Shown here: one piece after another, positions 10,289-19,684 of the stretch
Numbering within the stretch: position 1 is the stretch's first letter
Layout: each line of letters opens with the position of its first letter
Origin: an uncultured Monoglobus sp.
GTDB taxonomy: Bacteria; Bacillota; Clostridia; Monoglobales; Monoglobaceae
Length of the DNA: 64,000 nt
Reading direction: 5' to 3'
Assembly (NCBI GenBank): GCA_947625055.1
Contig: CANQMT010000004.1
Span: 1 to 64,000, forward strand
The notes under the pieces: generated by a model
Seen by the model: only the letters and a program-made list of their open reading frames with translations
Databases searched by the model: none
Told to the model about the DNA's origin: nothing
Made by a program: the position numbers and the translations under genes

Positions 10289-10480
10289 AAAAATATACCT
10301 CCTTGAAAAATAAAAAGTGTTTAGCCTCAACCGAAGCTAAACACGAAAAACACATAGCTCCGATTGTCGCCAAACAAATTTTTCACAATTATTCCAGCAT
10401 GTGAATATAGAGCTTGTATTTTTGCCTAAGGCATAAAAATACACGCTAAGAATAATTGTAAATATTAAATTTGTTTGGCG
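10288..10480 (-). promoter_or_regulatory. Structured 5' leader (nested inverted repeat + terminator-like hairpin) of LRR gene
   Basis: 15-bp perfect IR 10367-10381/10467-10481, inner hairpin, then GTGTTTAGC/GCTAAACAC hairpin (10317-10344) followed by TTTTTATTTTT just before the RBS. Confidence 0.75.
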
Positions 10481-10485
10481 AGATA

Positions 10486-10514
10486 AGTATATCATATTCT
10501 TCCAAAAAGGTCAA
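10486..10514 (-). promoter_or_regulatory. Promoter TTGACC-17-TATACT for LRR gene
   Basis: Hexamers, 17-bp spacer; predicted TSS falls at the outer edge of the inverted repeat. Confidence 0.75.
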
Positions 10515-10580
10515 TGAAAAATTCAATAATATATAAATTAATAACGGCATGGCCGAAGCTATGCCGTTATTATTGTCTTA

Positions 10581-10808
10581 TCAATGGTTATGACCGCAGC
10601 CGCAGTCATGATCATGGTGATGAACATGGCCGCCGTGATCTATGTCTTTGGGCAGTATCACGCTGTCGATCCTGATCTCGTTGAACTCCTTGCCGGAGTC
10701 AATACACTTGCCGCAGTTGTCGCATTTTTTAAGCGGATTTAAGTCGCAATAATCACACTCTCCGCAGTCATTGCATATCCGGTCATATAAAACGCATTGT
10801 TTGGCCAT
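10581..10808 (-). CDS. Small Cys/His-rich (metal-binding?) protein
   Basis: 75 aa, repeated CxxC motifs and His-rich tail HGGHVHHHDHDCGCGHNH; RBS ggaggt. Confidence 0.8.
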   Translation of the reverse strand: MAKQCVLYDRICNDCGECDYCDLNPLKKCDNCGKCIDSGKEFNEIRIDSVILPKDIDHGGHVHHHDHDCGCGHNH

Positions 10809-10863
10809 ATTTTACCTCCGATAAAAAATATGCTACTCTCCCTAAGCGCGGGACTTAAAAGCG

Positions 10864-12150
10864 TCAAAATTCCGACGCGGCGCGGAGTATGGCGATCTTC
10901 GCGCTGTCATATATTACTCCGCCCTGCATATAGGCCGTATACGGTTCGCAGATCGGCGCGTCCGCCGAGAGCTCTATCGAAGCCCCCTGAACAAACGCTC
11001 CCGCGGCCATGATGACCGGATCGTCGTAGCCCGGCATGTCCCACGGCTCGGGCGTGACATAGCTGTCTATCGGCGAGCCCTTCTGGATCGCCTGACAGAA
11101 TTTTATGACGTTCTCTGCGCTGCCGAATTTTACCGCCTGAATTATATCGCTGCGCTCGGCAGTGCTTGACGGGCAGACTTCAAATCCGAGATCCTCAAAC
11201 ATCGCGGCGCACAGCGCCGCAGTTTTTATGCTTTCGGCCACGATATGCGGCGCCTGATAAAGGCCCTGATACATATTGCGGTTCATGCCGAGGCTTGCGC
11301 CCACATGCTTTCCAAGCCCGGGCGCAGTCAGACGAAATCCGACCTTGCGCACACATTCCCGTGTTCCCGCGATATAACCGCCGCTTAACGCCAGACTGCC
11401 GCCCGCGTTTTTTATAAGCGAGCCGACGATAAGATCGGCTCCGACCTCGGTCGGCTCTTTTGTTTCAACGAATATTCCGTAGCAGTTGTCAACAATGCAG
11501 AGCGTATCGGGACTTATCGACTTAACGGTTTTTATGATTTTTCCGATCTCGTCGACCGAAAGTGAGTCGCGCCAGTCATAGCCTCTTGAGCGCTGAATGA
11601 GCACGGCCTTTATCTTTTCGTTTTTAAGCAGGCTCTCTATGGCCGCGTGATCGGGCATGCCGCCCTTTAAGTCGACCTGGCGGTAGCTCACGCCGAAATC
11701 CTTGAGCGAGCCCGGATCGGGATGATCGCCCTCGCGGATGCCTATTACCTCTTCCATTGTGTCATACGGCGCGCCGACAACCGAGGCCATAACGTCCCCG
11801 GGGCGCAGTACCGCGAACAGGCAGGCGGAGATCGCCTGAGTCCCCGAAACTATGTTGTGCCGCACCACAGCGTCCTCCGCGCCGCAAATCTCGGCGTAGA
11901 CCTTGTCGAGGGCGTCGCGGCCCAGATCGTCGTAGCCGTAGCCCGTAGTCTCGCCGAAGTGGGCGTAAGAGATACGATTGTTCTGAAAGGCTTTCAGGAC
12001 CTTCGCCTGGTTAAACGCGGCTGTCTGCTCTATCCTTTCAAAAACGCCCTCAAGCCGCACCTCGGCCTTCATATAAAGCTTGACCGCCTTATCGCTGATT
12101 CCGAAATTCTTTTTTAAATAATCAATATATTCCGCCGAATTATTCCGCAT
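10864..12150 (-). CDS. Methionine gamma-lyase family / 'aluminum resistance' PLP enzyme
   Basis: YGYDDLGRDALDKVYAEICGAEDAVVRHNIVSGTQAI and SLIKNAGG motifs. Confidence 0.85.
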   Translation of the reverse strand: MRNNSAEYIDYLKKNFGISDKAVKLYMKAEVRLEGVFERIEQTAAFNQAKVLKAFQNNRISYAHFGETTGYGYDDLGRDALDKVYAEICGAEDAVVRHNIVSGTQAISACLFAVLRPGDVMASVVGAPYDTMEEVIGIREGDHPDPGSLKDFGVSYRQVDLKGGMPDHAAIESLLKNEKIKAVLIQRSRGYDWRDSLSVDEIGKIIKTVKSISPDTLCIVDNCYGIFVETKEPTEVGADLIVGSLIKNAGGSLALSGGYIAGTRECVRKVGFRLTAPGLGKHVGASLGMNRNMYQGLYQAPHIVAESIKTAALCAAMFEDLGFEVCPSSTAERSDIIQAVKFGSAENVIKFCQAIQKGSPIDSYVTPEPWDMPGYDDPVIMAAGAFVQGASIELSADAPICEPYTAYMQGGVIYDSAKIAILRAASEF

Positions 12151-12583
12151 AGCTGAGCTCGTTCACTTCCTTGCCCGAGAGGACCTTGACGCCGCCCTCC
12201 TTGAGCGCCGCCACCGAGTTCTCAAGATCGTTTGTCTTGACTATAATAACCGCCTTGCTGGACTTTTCGCCGATGAACGAATAGATATATTCAATGCTGA
12301 TATCCTTATCCTTCAGGAGCGTGATAACGTCGCTGAAAGCGCCGATATTATCCTCGATCGAGATCGCGATAACGTCCGCCACGTTGGCGGTCATGCTGTT
12401 GGCGCGGAGCACGCGCTCGGCCTCCGCGGGATCGTTTACGATCATGCGGAGTATGCCGAAATCGGTGGTGTCGGCAATGTTTATGGCGCGGATATCAATA
12501 TTGTTGTCCTTTAAAACCTTAGTTATCGCCGCCAGTCTGCCGGGTCTGTTTTCCATAAATACCGAAATTTGTTTTACATACAT
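12140..12583 (-). CDS. ACT domain-containing protein (tandem ACT)
   Basis: QISVFMENRPGRLAAITKVLKDNNIDIRAI and second ACT-like half. Confidence 0.9.
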   Translation of the reverse strand: MYVKQISVFMENRPGRLAAITKVLKDNNIDIRAINIADTTDFGILRMIVNDPAEAERVLRANSMTANVADVIAISIEDNIGAFSDVITLLKDKDISIEYIYSFIGEKSSKAVIIVKTNDLENSVAALKEGGVKVLSGKEVNELSYAE

Positions 12584-12758
12584 TTTATTTTACCTCCTAA
12601 CATAGTGATCTGTATGGGACGGCTGCGGCCGGAGCCGCGAAGCGGATTCGTAGCACTAAAGTATTCCGTTTGCAGATATAAACGAGGCCACAAATTATTA
12701 ACGATAGTCGCTATGAGCCCTCGACGTCCCGTTTATGATAAATAGCGAATAGGCGAAA

Positions 12759-12804
12759 CCCCTCTCAGTCAGCTTCGCTGACAGCCCTCCCCAAAGGGCG
12801 AGCC
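12759..12804. repeat. Dispersed CCTCTC...GCCCTCCCC hairpin repeat (diverged copy)
   Basis: cccctctcagtcagcttcgctgacagccctccccaaagggcgagcc, related to copies at 15287, 59338, 61944. Confidence 0.6.
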
Positions 12805-12879
12805 TGACAGCGCCGACTCCCTTGGGATAAATAATGCGAATGCAGCTTACCGCGGACGGAGAGGTTTTTGTGTTTAAAT

Positions 12880-13461
12880 TTATGCCTCGCGGCCTAAGGC
12901 GAAGGCTTTGAGGTTCACATCTACCGCCTTTTGAGGCACGGTCGATTTTATCGTGTCTATCCAAGCCTGCTCTGGAATATCGACCCGCTTTGACAGCACG
13001 CCGATAAGCGCGACATTGGCGCACCTTATGTTGCCGGCCTTGACCGCGATGTCAGCCGCGTCAGCGGGAACAATGTCAACGCCCTTTGCCTTGATCTTTT
13101 CGATTATGCTTTCGGGATATTTTTTCGCTCCTATTATAACCGGCATCGGGTCGATGTTCTGGGTGTTGCAGATTATCGTGCCGCCCTTTTTGAGGTACGG
13201 CAGATACCTGTATGCCTCAAGCTCCTCAAAGGCAAGGATAACGTCGGCCTCGCCCTTGTCGATTATCGGCGACGCGACGCGCTTTCCGTATTTAACATAA
13301 GTAACAACGCTGCCTCCGCGCTGAGACATTCCGTGGACCTCCGATACCTTCACGTCATAGCCCTCGCTGAGGAGCAGATTTCCCAATATGCGGCTGGCGA
13401 GCAGAGTTCCCTGGCCGCCGACGCCGACTATCATTATTGATTTGCAATTTGTGTTATCCAT
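12880..13461 (-). CDS. iorB: Indolepyruvate ferredoxin oxidoreductase beta subunit
   Basis: MIVGVGGQGTLLASRILG, SEVHGMSQRGGSV motifs. Confidence 0.93.
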   Translation of the reverse strand: MDNTNCKSIMIVGVGGQGTLLASRILGNLLLSEGYDVKVSEVHGMSQRGGSVVTYVKYGKRVASPIIDKGEADVILAFEELEAYRYLPYLKKGGTIICNTQNIDPMPVIIGAKKYPESIIEKIKAKGVDIVPADAADIAVKAGNIRCANVALIGVLSKRVDIPEQAWIDTIKSTVPQKAVDVNLKAFALGREA

Positions 13462-13471
13462 AGTCCGCCTC

Positions 13472-15202
13472 CTACTCTATCGCGCCGAAAGCGCACACGC
13501 CTCTGCACAGGCCGCAGCCCACACACTGGGTCGCGTCGATCTCTATGCTGCCGCCCTTGTCAACAATGGCGGGGCAGCCGAGCTTCATGCACATTCTGCA
13601 TTTTTTGCATTTGTCACGGTCGATCGCGATCGGGCCGGGGAACTTGACCGATTTAAGCAGCGCGCAGGGCCTCTGCACTATGATAAGCGACGGCTCCTCA
13701 GCCGCGAGCTCCTCTTTGATGACCTTTTCGGTTCCCTTTAAGTCAAACGGATCAACGATCGCTATCCTGTCAATTCCCACAGCTTTTCCCAAAAGCTCAA
13801 GATCAACCTCGCGCGTCTTTTCGCCTTTCAGGGTCTTGCCGGTCGTGGGATTGTCCTGATGGCCCGTCATTCCCGTGATCGAGTTGTCAAGGATCATAAC
13901 GGTGTTTATTCCCTTGTTATACACAATATCGATCAGGCCGGTTATTCCGCTGTGGATAAACGTGGAGTCGCCCAGCACCGCGACGGTCTTTTTGGCGTAA
14001 TCCTTGCCTCTCGCAAGCGACATGCCGAACGCCATGCCGATCGACGCGCCCATGCAGACAACCGAATGGATCGACTGAAGCGGCGCGGCAGCGCCCAATG
14101 TATAGCAGCCGATGTCGCCGCACACATTGACGCCGAGCTTTTTCAATATATAAAACGTGCCTCTGTGAGGGCAGCCCGCGCACAGCACCGGCGGACGGAC
14201 CGGGATCTCCTCGTCGGGCTCGTCATAAGCCGCGCCCTTGGTTCCGCTTATCAGCTCCTTGATCTGCCTTGTAGAAAACTCATAGCACATCGGGAACAGT
14301 TTTTTGCCGATCGGGTTTAAGCCGATGCAGCGGCAGTGCTCCTCGATAAACGGGTCAAGCTCCTCGACCACATACAGCTTATCGACCTTTGACGCGAATT
14401 CCTTTATCAGTTTTACGGGCATCGGATACGCCATGCCGAGCTTTAATATCGAAACGTCGCTTCCAAACGCCTCGCGCACATAGTTATAGCACATTCCGCT
14501 CGTTATGATACCGATCTTTGTGTCGCCGTATTCCGCACGGTTAAGCGGCGAGGTCTCGGCGTACTCGCGAAGCTTCTCTGTCCGCTCCTCCACAAACGGG
14601 TGGCGGCGTATCGCGCTTGACGGCATCATAACATATTTTGATATGTCCGTTTTATACTCGCGAAGCTCGGGCACGACCCTGTCCCCGACAGGCGTCACGC
14701 TCTGCGAGTGCGCGACTCTGGTCGACAGACGGAACAGCACGGGCGTGTCAAACTCCTCGCTTATCTCATAGGCCGTTTTCACGAACTCCTTACATTCCTT
14801 GCTGTCAGACGGTTCAAGCATGGGGATTTTCGCCGCCTTCGCGTAATTGCGGCTGTCCTGCTCGTTCTGGGACGAGTGCATGCTCGGGTCGTCGGCGACC
14901 GCGATAACAAGTCCTCCGTTCACCCCGGTATATGACGCAGTAAAAAGCGGGTCGGCCGCCACGTTCAGGCCGACATGCTTCATGGCGCAGAACGCTCTGG
15001 CGCCGCCCACGGCCGCGCCCAGCGCGACCTCTGTGGCGACCTTCTCGTTGGGCGCCCATTCGGCGTATATCTCGTCATACTTCGCCGCGAACTCCGAAAT
15101 CTCGGTACTGGGCGTTCCCGGATATGCCGAGGAAACGGTCACGCCGCACTCCCACAGGCCCCGGGCAACGGCCTCATTGCCGAGCATAAGTTTCTTTTGC
15201 AT
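13472..15202 (-). CDS. iorA: Indolepyruvate ferredoxin oxidoreductase alpha subunit
   Basis: LGNEAVARGLWECGVTVSSAYPGTPSTEI, TPP-binding GDSTF, two C-terminal 4Fe-4S motifs. Confidence 0.95.
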   Translation of the reverse strand: MQKKLMLGNEAVARGLWECGVTVSSAYPGTPSTEISEFAAKYDEIYAEWAPNEKVATEVALGAAVGGARAFCAMKHVGLNVAADPLFTASYTGVNGGLVIAVADDPSMHSSQNEQDSRNYAKAAKIPMLEPSDSKECKEFVKTAYEISEEFDTPVLFRLSTRVAHSQSVTPVGDRVVPELREYKTDISKYVMMPSSAIRRHPFVEERTEKLREYAETSPLNRAEYGDTKIGIITSGMCYNYVREAFGSDVSILKLGMAYPMPVKLIKEFASKVDKLYVVEELDPFIEEHCRCIGLNPIGKKLFPMCYEFSTRQIKELISGTKGAAYDEPDEEIPVRPPVLCAGCPHRGTFYILKKLGVNVCGDIGCYTLGAAAPLQSIHSVVCMGASIGMAFGMSLARGKDYAKKTVAVLGDSTFIHSGITGLIDIVYNKGINTVMILDNSITGMTGHQDNPTTGKTLKGEKTREVDLELLGKAVGIDRIAIVDPFDLKGTEKVIKEELAAEEPSLIIVQRPCALLKSVKFPGPIAIDRDKCKKCRMCMKLGCPAIVDKGGSIEIDATQCVGCGLCRGVCAFGAIE

Positions 15203-15286
15203 TAATATCTCCTCCTCTTTTGGCTCCCCTTATGAGGGATCCGGCCGCGGATCTCCGCGGTCTGAGAGGGGCCTTGCAACTGATAT

Positions 15287-15330
15287 CCCCTCTCCGCCTG
15301 CTCCGCAGGCACCTCTCCCCAAGGAGAGGC
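15287..15330. repeat. Dispersed CCCCTCTCC...CTCTCCCC hairpin repeat
   Basis: cccctctccgcctgctccgcaggcacctctccccaaggagaggc. Confidence 0.75.
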
Positions 15331-15334
15331 TGAC

Positions 15335-16651
15335 TTATTGAATATCTCTCAAATCCACTATTCTTTTCGCCTTACCGGCGGTTCTTTCGATCGTTTTGGG
15401 CTCCGCCAGTCTCAGCTTGGCTCTGAGGCCCAGCACGCTGTTCAGGCGCTCGGATATCTCGCGGCTCAGCTTCTCGACCTCGGAATATCTTTCAAGCAGC
15501 GAGCCGTCAACAAGCTCAACCACGATCTCAAGGTTGTCAAGCATGTTTTCGCGGCGCAGGATAAGCTGATAATTCGGGCTTACCTGCGGGAACTCAAGCA
15601 CAACGCTCTCGATTTCCGACGGGAACAGATTAACGCCCTTGATCTTGATCATATCGTCGGTCCTGCCCTGAATGGGAGCCAAACGGTACGAGGTCCTGCC
15701 GCACTTGCACGGCTCGGGGATCAGATAAGAGATGTCGCGCGTCCTGTAACGGATAACCGGCATCGCCTCTTTCGCGAGGGTGGTTATAACAACCTCGCCC
15801 GCCTCGCCGGGAGGCAGCATGTCGCCGGTTTTGGGGTCAATGATCTCAACGATGAACATATCCTCATTGATATGCTCGCCGCACTTGTAGATGCACTCGC
15901 CCGAAACGCCGGGGCCCATTACCTCGGTAAGGCCATAGTTCGATGTGACAAGCATGTTGAGCGACTGCTCAAGGCCGCTGCGCATGTTCTCGCTCATGGC
16001 CTCGGAGCCGAACAAGCCGTATTTGAGCTTAAGTTTTTTAAGCAGATCTTTTTCTTTGATGATCTCGGCCAGATATGTAGCGTATGACGGAGTGGCGACC
16101 AGTCCCGTCGCGCCGAAGTCCTCCATAAGCATAAGCTGGCGCTGGGTGTTTCCGCTTGAGATCGGCACTATCGTCGCGCCGACCTTTTCAATTCCGTAGT
16201 GGAGGCCGAAGCCGCCGGTGAACAGTCCGTAGCCGAACGAGATCTGCACCACGTCGGTCTCGTCGATGCCCGCGCCCATAACAATTCTCGCTATGGCCTC
16301 GGACCATGTGTCAAGGTCTTTTTGCGTGTAGCCCGCGACGACCGGCTTTCCGGTCGTGCCCGAGGACGCGTGGATGCGCACGACCTTGCTCATCGGCTCG
16401 GCGAACAGGCCGAACGGATAGTTGTCGCGCAGATCGTCCTTTGTGGTAAAGGGCAGATTTTTAAGATCATCCAGAGACTTGACCTGATCGGGCTTGATAC
16501 CAAGACCGTCAAATCTGTCGCGATAGAACTTAACGTTCTCATATGCCTTGTTAAGCATGTAACGCAGCCGATCGAGCTGTATCGCCTCGATCTTTGAATG
16601 ATCCTTTTCGCACTCAATGTCTTTGTTCCAGATTTTTACTTGTTCCTGCAT
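15335..16651 (-). CDS. paaK: Phenylacetate-CoA ligase
   Basis: RIHASSGTTGKP, YRTRDISYLI; ATG 16651 with RBS aaggag. Confidence 0.93.
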   Translation of the reverse strand: MQEQVKIWNKDIECEKDHSKIEAIQLDRLRYMLNKAYENVKFYRDRFDGLGIKPDQVKSLDDLKNLPFTTKDDLRDNYPFGLFAEPMSKVVRIHASSGTTGKPVVAGYTQKDLDTWSEAIARIVMGAGIDETDVVQISFGYGLFTGGFGLHYGIEKVGATIVPISSGNTQRQLMLMEDFGATGLVATPSYATYLAEIIKEKDLLKKLKLKYGLFGSEAMSENMRSGLEQSLNMLVTSNYGLTEVMGPGVSGECIYKCGEHINEDMFIVEIIDPKTGDMLPPGEAGEVVITTLAKEAMPVIRYRTRDISYLIPEPCKCGRTSYRLAPIQGRTDDMIKIKGVNLFPSEIESVVLEFPQVSPNYQLILRRENMLDNLEIVVELVDGSLLERYSEVEKLSREISERLNSVLGLRAKLRLAEPKTIERTAGKAKRIVDLRDIQ

Positions 16652-16780
16652 ATTTATCTCCTTCTTTCGGACGGCTGCCGCCCGATAATATAATAAACGA
16701 AAAACGTTCCGTTTAATTATATCACTTATCAGAATATAATGCAAGACATATTTCTTTCATATCCGCCAAAACGCAAAAAA

Positions 16781-16820
16781 ACATCGGCAAAGCATTTAAC
16801 TGCCTTGTCGGTGTTTTTTT
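16781..16820. terminator. Bidirectional intrinsic terminator
   Basis: acatcggcaaagca-tttaac-tgccttgtcggtgt flanked by A- and T-runs. Confidence 0.8.
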
Positions 16821-16876
16821 GCAGCACAACAGATGTGCGCTGTCAATACGCAATGTAAATTAATTTGCCCAAAAAT

Positions 16877-18100
16877 TTACTTATCTAGGCTTTGCATATA
16901 TTCGTCCATGGCGTCGGCGACCTGCTTTGAGTATTTCACCGCCTCGACAACTGTCTTGGCGCCGCGCACTATATCGCCCGAGGCGAAAATTCCGTCGCGG
17001 GTGGTCTCGCCGTATTTGTTGGTGATGAGCAAACCCTTTTTGGTGGTGTCTATGCCCTGGGTCCTGGACAGGATCTGATCCTGAGCCCCCTGGCTGATTG
17101 AAATTATAACCGAATCGGAGGGATAAAGCTTTTCGGTTCCCTCGATCTTCTCGATGCTGCCGTCCTCATTGACTTTAGCGTCGGCGAAAATCACGCCGTC
17201 GGTCTTGATCTCAACGGGTATCTTGCGGTTCTGGAACAGCACTCCGTCGATTTTGGCGTATTCGTATTCCTGATTGCTCGCCGCGACCTCGTCTGTACGG
17301 TTGAACACCGTGACATAGCGCACGCCGTGGCGGATCGCCGTTCTCGCAACGTCCATCGCGGCGTTGCCCGCGCCGATTATGTTAAGACTGTTGCCGAGGT
17401 TGTACTCGTCGGGATTGATAAGATAAGCGATCGCGTAATGCACATTGCCGAGGCTCTCGCCCTTTATCTTAAGGCTGTTCGGCTTCCAGACGCCGGTGCC
17501 GATAAACAGAGCGTCGTAGCCGTCTCTGAATATATCTTCAATTCCGATCGCGCCGCCGATAGTGGCGTTGGGCCTGATCTTTATGTCCAGTTCCAGCAGC
17601 AGCTTTTTGTATTTTTCGAGAATGATCTTTGGCAGACGGAACTCCGGAATTCCGTATCTGAGCACTCCGCCTATTTTGTCTTTGGCCTCAAATATCGTCA
17701 CGGAATAGCCGCGTTTTGCAAGCTCGATCGCTATGGTTATGCCAGCCGGACCCGAGCCGACTATGCCGACCATCTTTCCGTTCGGCTCGGGCTTCTCATA
17801 CTCGAGACGCTCAAGATAAGCCGAGGAAATATAGTTCTCAATGCTGCTGATATGCACAGGATTTCCCTTTCTGCCAAGAACGCAATGGCCCTGGCACTGG
17901 TTCTCGTGCGCGCACACCAGCGAGCAGACAACCGACAGCGGATTGTTGTCGAACAGCATTTTGCCCGCGTCGTTCATCTTTCCGTTCAAAAACATCTGGA
18001 TCATGTCGGGAATATTTGTATGTATGGGGCAGCCCTCTCTGCACATGGGCTTTTTACAGTGCAGACAGCGTTTTGCCTCGCTTATAAGATTAAATGCCAA
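16877..18100 (-). CDS. NAD(P)-dependent FAD oxidoreductase, glutamate synthase small-subunit-like
   Basis: GxGPAG Rossmann motifs, N-terminal CxxCxxPC-type CLHCKKPMCREGCP; likely TTG start at 18100 after ggaggtg. Confidence 0.88.
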   Translation of the reverse strand: MAFNLISEAKRCLHCKKPMCREGCPIHTNIPDMIQMFLNGKMNDAGKMLFDNNPLSVVCSLVCAHENQCQGHCVLGRKGNPVHISSIENYISSAYLERLEYEKPEPNGKMVGIVGSGPAGITIAIELAKRGYSVTIFEAKDKIGGVLRYGIPEFRLPKIILEKYKKLLLELDIKIRPNATIGGAIGIEDIFRDGYDALFIGTGVWKPNSLKIKGESLGNVHYAIAYLINPDEYNLGNSLNIIGAGNAAMDVARTAIRHGVRYVTVFNRTDEVAASNQEYEYAKIDGVLFQNRKIPVEIKTDGVIFADAKVNEDGSIEKIEGTEKLYPSDSVIISISQGAQDQILSRTQGIDTTKKGLLITNKYGETTRDGIFASGDIVRGAKTVVEAVKYSKQVADAMDEYMQSLDK

Positions 18101-18207
18101 TTTAAACACCTCCAATTTAAATAATATCACAGACTATATAAAACGTCAATAATATTTTGAAAACACAACAATAATTTATACGTTTTGCACAAATTTATCC
18201 GCGTAAT

Positions 18208-19224
18208 TTATATAATCGGATCCGCGATATCCATGTTGGCGTAAGCGTTCAGACTCATATCCGCAGTGACCCCCGCCAGATATTCATAATACGCCGCGCA
18301 ACCTATCATCGCCGCGTTGTCGGTACAGAGCAGAGGCTTCGGATAATAAAGCTTAAATCCGCTTTTTCCGGCCTTTTTTTGAATAAGCTCACGCAGCGGC
18401 AGATTGGCCGCGACGCCGCCCGCGAGGGCTATGTTTTTTACTTCCGCGTCCTTCGCGGCGATCATTAGGTGATCCGACAGCACGTCGATCACCGCCTGCT
18501 GAAACGAGGCGGCAACGTCATTTTTGTTTATCTCGCCGCCCTTTTGCTCGGTGTTGTGTATGTAGTTCAAAACCGCCGTCTTGACGCCGCTGAAGCTGAA
18601 ATCAAGGCCGCCCTCGCCCATGTTGACGCGCGGGAACCTTATCGCCTCGGGATCGCCGCTCTCGGCGGCTTTCTGGATCGCGGGGCCGCCCGGATAGCCG
18701 AGGCCCAGCACTCTTGAGACCTTGTCAAAAGCCTCGCCCGCCGCGTCGTCATTAGTCGAGGCGATCACCTCATACTCCGTTCTTGACTTGACGTTCACGA
18801 TGTTGCTGTGTCCGCCCGAGGCCACAAGACAAACAAACGGCGGCTCGAGGCTCGGATCCTCAATATAGTTGGCGCAGATGTGTCCGCGGATATGGTGCAC
18901 CGGGACAAGCGGCTTTCCCGCCGCGAAGCTCAGACCCTTGGCGTATGACACTCCGACGAGCAGCGCTCCGATCAGCCCCGGAGCGTATGTCACCGCTACC
19001 GCGTCAACATCCTCGAGCGAAAGTCCCGCGTCGTCGAGCGCTTTGTCGACCACGGCACTGATATTTTCGATATGCTTGCGCGAGGCGATCTCGGGCACAA
19101 CGCCGCCGTAGAGCTTGTGCAGCTCGATCTGCGTGTTTATCACGTTCGAGAGCACGCGCGTTCCGTCCTCGACCACCGCGGCGGCGGTCTCGTCGCAGGA
19201 GCTTTCAATCGCTAAAATTTTCAA
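18208..19224 (-). CDS. tsaD: tRNA N6-threonylcarbamoyladenosine transferase TsaD
   Basis: [29 protein letters not shown]. Confidence 0.97.
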   Translation of the reverse strand: MKILAIESSCDETAAAVVEDGTRVLSNVINTQIELHKLYGGVVPEIASRKHIENISAVVDKALDDAGLSLEDVDAVAVTYAPGLIGALLVGVSYAKGLSFAAGKPLVPVHHIRGHICANYIEDPSLEPPFVCLVASGGHSNIVNVKSRTEYEVIASTNDDAAGEAFDKVSRVLGLGYPGGPAIQKAAESGDPEAIRFPRVNMGEGGLDFSFSGVKTAVLNYIHNTEQKGGEINKNDVAASFQQAVIDVLSDHLMIAAKDAEVKNIALAGGVAANLPLRELIQKKAGKSGFKLYYPKPLLCTDNAAMIGCAAYYEYLAGVTADMSLNAYANMDIADPII

Positions 19225-19228
19225 AATA

Positions 19229-19684
19229 TCACCTCTGTAAATTCTTAGTCATAAGTATCGCGTCGTATTTGTTATTATAGTATTTTTTGCGCCGTCCCAC
19301 GGCCTCAAAGCCGAGCTTTTCATAAAGCCCGACCGCCGCGGCGTTGTTTTCCCTGACCTCAAGGTTGACCGCCGCAAGGCCTCTCTCGCGGCAGACGTCG
19401 AGCAGGATATTCAGCGTCTTTTCGCCGAGGCCCTGTCTCTGCACGTTCGGCGCGACCGCTATATTGGTGATCTCGGCAACGTCCGCGATGATCCACATTC
19501 CGCCGTAGCACACAACATCTCCGTTGTTCTCATCAACGCCGACGATGAACGCCGAGATCATGTTTTCAAGCTCGCTCTCAAACATTTTTCTCGTCCACGG
19601 GTCATCGGGAAAGCAATTTTTCTCGATCTCCAAGATCCCGTCGATATGGATCTCGTTCATCAACTCAAATTTCACAACGCTCAT
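19229..19684 (-). CDS. rimI: Ribosomal protein S18 alanine N-acetyltransferase RimI
   Basis: GNAT fold, [20 protein letters not shown]. Confidence 0.92.
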   Translation of the reverse strand: MSVVKFELMNEIHIDGILEIEKNCFPDDPWTRKMFESELENMISAFIVGVDENNGDVVCYGGMWIIADVAEITNIAVAPNVQRQGLGEKTLNILLDVCRERGLAAVNLEVRENNAAAVGLYEKLGFEAVGRRKKYYNNKYDAILMTKNLQR

